From an uncultured Oscillospiraceae bacterium (GTDB lineage: Bacteria > Bacillota > Clostridia > Oscillospirales > Oscillospiraceae): 5,134 nucleotides of DNA. Below are positions 3,754 to 5,134 of this stretch, one piece after another. Both the position numbers and the translations under genes were made by a program. Position 1 is the stretch's first letter. Each line of letters opens with the position of its first letter. The notes beneath the pieces are model-generated. The model was not told the origin of the DNA and ran no database searches. It worked only from the letters and a program-made list of their open reading frames with translations. The stretch spans positions 1-5,134 of the forward strand of contig CAJOFI010000121.1 in assembly GCA_905233595.1 (NCBI GenBank). The letters run 5' to 3'.

Positions 3754-5134
3754 ATGTCCTTTGTCCACTTACATGTGCATACTGAGTTTTCGCTGCTTGA
3801 CGGCGCCTGCCGCATCGACGAGGTGGCGGAGCGCGCCAAGGCGCTGGGGCAGACCGCCCTCGCCGTCACCGACCACGGGGTCATGTACGGCGCGGTCGCC
3901 TTCTACAAGGCGTGCAAGGCGGCGGGCATCAAGCCCATTATCGGCTGCGAGGTCTACGTCGCCCCGCGCGGCAGAACGCAGAAGGAGCACGGCATCGACA
4001 ACAACTATTCCCATCTGATCCTGCTCTGCCAAAACGAAACGGGCTACCACAACCTCTGCTATCTTGTCTCCGCGGGCTTCACCGAGGGCTTCTACATCCG
4101 CCCCCGCATCGACTGGGACTTGCTGCACGCGCACAGCGAGGGGCTGATCTGCCTCTCCGGCTGCCTCGCGGGGGAGATCCCGCAGGCGCTCATCCACAAC
4201 GACTACGAGGCCGCGAAAGCGCGGGCGCTGGATCTGAAGGAGCTCTTCGGCGAGGAGAACTTCTATCTGGAGCTCCAGGATCACGGCATCCGCGAGGAAA
4301 AGCAGGCCGCGCAGGGGCTCGTGCGGCTCTCGAGGGAGCTGGGCATCCCCCTTGCCGTCACGAACGACGCGCACTATACCGAGCAGAAGGACGCCTATTA
4401 TCAGGACGTGCTCATGTGCATCCAGACCGGCAAGACCGTGGACGAGCCGAACCGCATGCGCTTTGAGACCCAGGAGTTCTACCTCAAGGACGAGCAGCAG
4501 ATGCGCGCGCTCTTCCCCGAGTACCCCGAGGCGGCCGACAACACCGTGAAGATCGCCGAGCGCTGCAATTTTGACTTCGAGTTCGGCCACTACCACCTGC
4601 CCCGCTTCCAGCTCCCCGCCGGGGAGACGGACAGCTACGCCTATCTCGAGAAGCTCTGCGAGCGGGGCTTTGCCGAGCGCTTCGCGGATCGCCCGCAGGT
4701 GCACAAGCAGCTTGAATACGAGCTGGGCGTCATCCGGCAGATGGGCTTCGTGGATTACTTTCTCATCGTCTCGGACTTCATCGGCTACGCCAAGCGCAGC
4801 GGCATCCCCGTCGGCCCCGGGCGCGGCAGCGCGGCGGGCAGCGTCGTGTCCTACTGCCTGCACATCACGGACGTGGACCCGATCAAATACTCCCTCTTCT
4901 TCGAGCGCTTCTTAAACCCCGAGCGCGTGAGCATGCCGGATATCGACGTGGACTTCTGCGTCAACCGCCGGGGCGAGGTCATCGAGTACGTCAACCGCCT
5001 CTACGGGCGCGACCGCGTGGCGCAGATCGTCACCTTCGGCACCATGGCCGCGCGCGGCGCGATCCGCGACGTGGGGCGGGCGCTGGGCGTGAGCTACGGC
5101 GAGTGCGACACGGTGGCCAAGCAGGTGCCCATGG
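3754..5134 (+). CDS. dnaE: DNA polymerase III alpha subunit DnaE, N-terminal part
   Basis: DnaE is the C-family polymerase that extends DNA at the replication fork. The window holds 460 codons plus one base of a gene whose products are usually about 1,150 residues; the frame is open to the edge. The N-terminal PHP domain begins HLHVHTEFSLLDG (5-17) and keeps the metal-ligand set: His7, His9, Asp16, His41 (TDHG), Glu66 (GCEVY), His87, Cys137 (SGCLAGE), Asp205 and His207 (NDAHY). The palm then shows VGPGRGSAAGS (353-363) and PDIDVDFC (395-402), where Asp398 and Asp400 are the first two catalytic aspartates, followed by YGRDRVAQIVTFGTMAARGAIRDVG. The third catalytic aspartate, the fingers, the beta-binding motif and the OB fold lie beyond the window. 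The type is DnaE rather than PolC, because it starts with PHP and has no 3'-5' exonuclease insertion. Confidence 0.96.
   Translation, partial: MSFVHLHVHTEFSLLDGACRIDEVAERAKALGQTALAVTDHGVMYGAVAFYKACKAAGIKPIIGCEVYVAPRGRTQKEHGIDNNYSHLILLCQNETGYHNLCYLVSAGFTEGFYIRPRIDWDLLHAHSEGLICLSGCLAGEIPQALIHNDYEAAKARALDLKELFGEENFYLELQDHGIREEKQAAQGLVRLSRELGIPLAVTNDAHYTEQKDAYYQDVLMCIQTGKTVDEPNRMRFETQEFYLKDEQQMRALFPEYPEAADNTVKIAERCNFDFEFGHYHLPRFQLPAGETDSYAYLEKLCERGFAERFADRPQVHKQLEYELGVIRQMGFVDYFLIVSDFIGYAKRSGIPVGPGRGSAAGSVVSYCLHITDVDPIKYSLFFERFLNPERVSMPDIDVDFCVNRRGEVIEYVNRLYGRDRVAQIVTFGTMAARGAIRDVGRALGVSYGECDTVAKQVPM

Overview
The window carries the 3' three quarters of a conserved chromosomal housekeeping cluster on the + strand: murB (554-1549), rapZ (1655-2512), whiA (2601-3512) and the first ~460 codons of dnaE (3754 to the window edge). 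This gene set, the strong G+C bias at third codon positions, the purine-rich Shine-Dalgarno sites and the DnaE1-type polymerase with a PHP domain point to a GC-rich member of the Clostridia, most likely an Oscillospiraceae/Ruminococcaceae-type gut bacterium. That placement is inference from gene order and style; no rRNA or marker comparison was possible.

Layout. 1-26 may be the last codons of an upstream gene. 27-553 is a 527-base non-coding block made almost wholly of palindromes: a long-armed inverted repeat (28-114), three consecutive hairpins (128-197), a 128-bp five-hairpin element (251-378) lying inside a wider inverted repeat (217-422), and smaller palindromes up to the murB ribosome binding site. 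The murB-rapZ spacer (1550-1654) holds a cloverleaf-like palindrome and a 7-nt tandem repeat tract. The rapZ-whiA spacer (2513-2600) is a pair of head-to-head 19-nt hairpins. The whiA-dnaE spacer (3513-3753) holds an inverted second copy of the element at 51-124, a third 19-nt hairpin and a second 7-nt tandem tract.

Genes together. MurB makes UDP-MurNAc for peptidoglycan; RapZ is a nucleotide-binding adapter whose homologues control amino-sugar supply or competence-related gene expression; WhiA is a DNA-binding protein linked to division and chromosome segregation; DnaE is a replicative polymerase subunit. The cluster thus links envelope precursor synthesis, division control and replication. 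The four genes are co-directional and probably partly co-transcribed, but the usual yvcK gene between rapZ and whiA is absent.

The coding content is ordinary. The notable material is the repeat saturation of every spacer, especially a small hairpin family whose three copies show compensatory base changes, and heptamer tracts that abut Shine-Dalgarno sites. I see no evidence of a new protein-based system.
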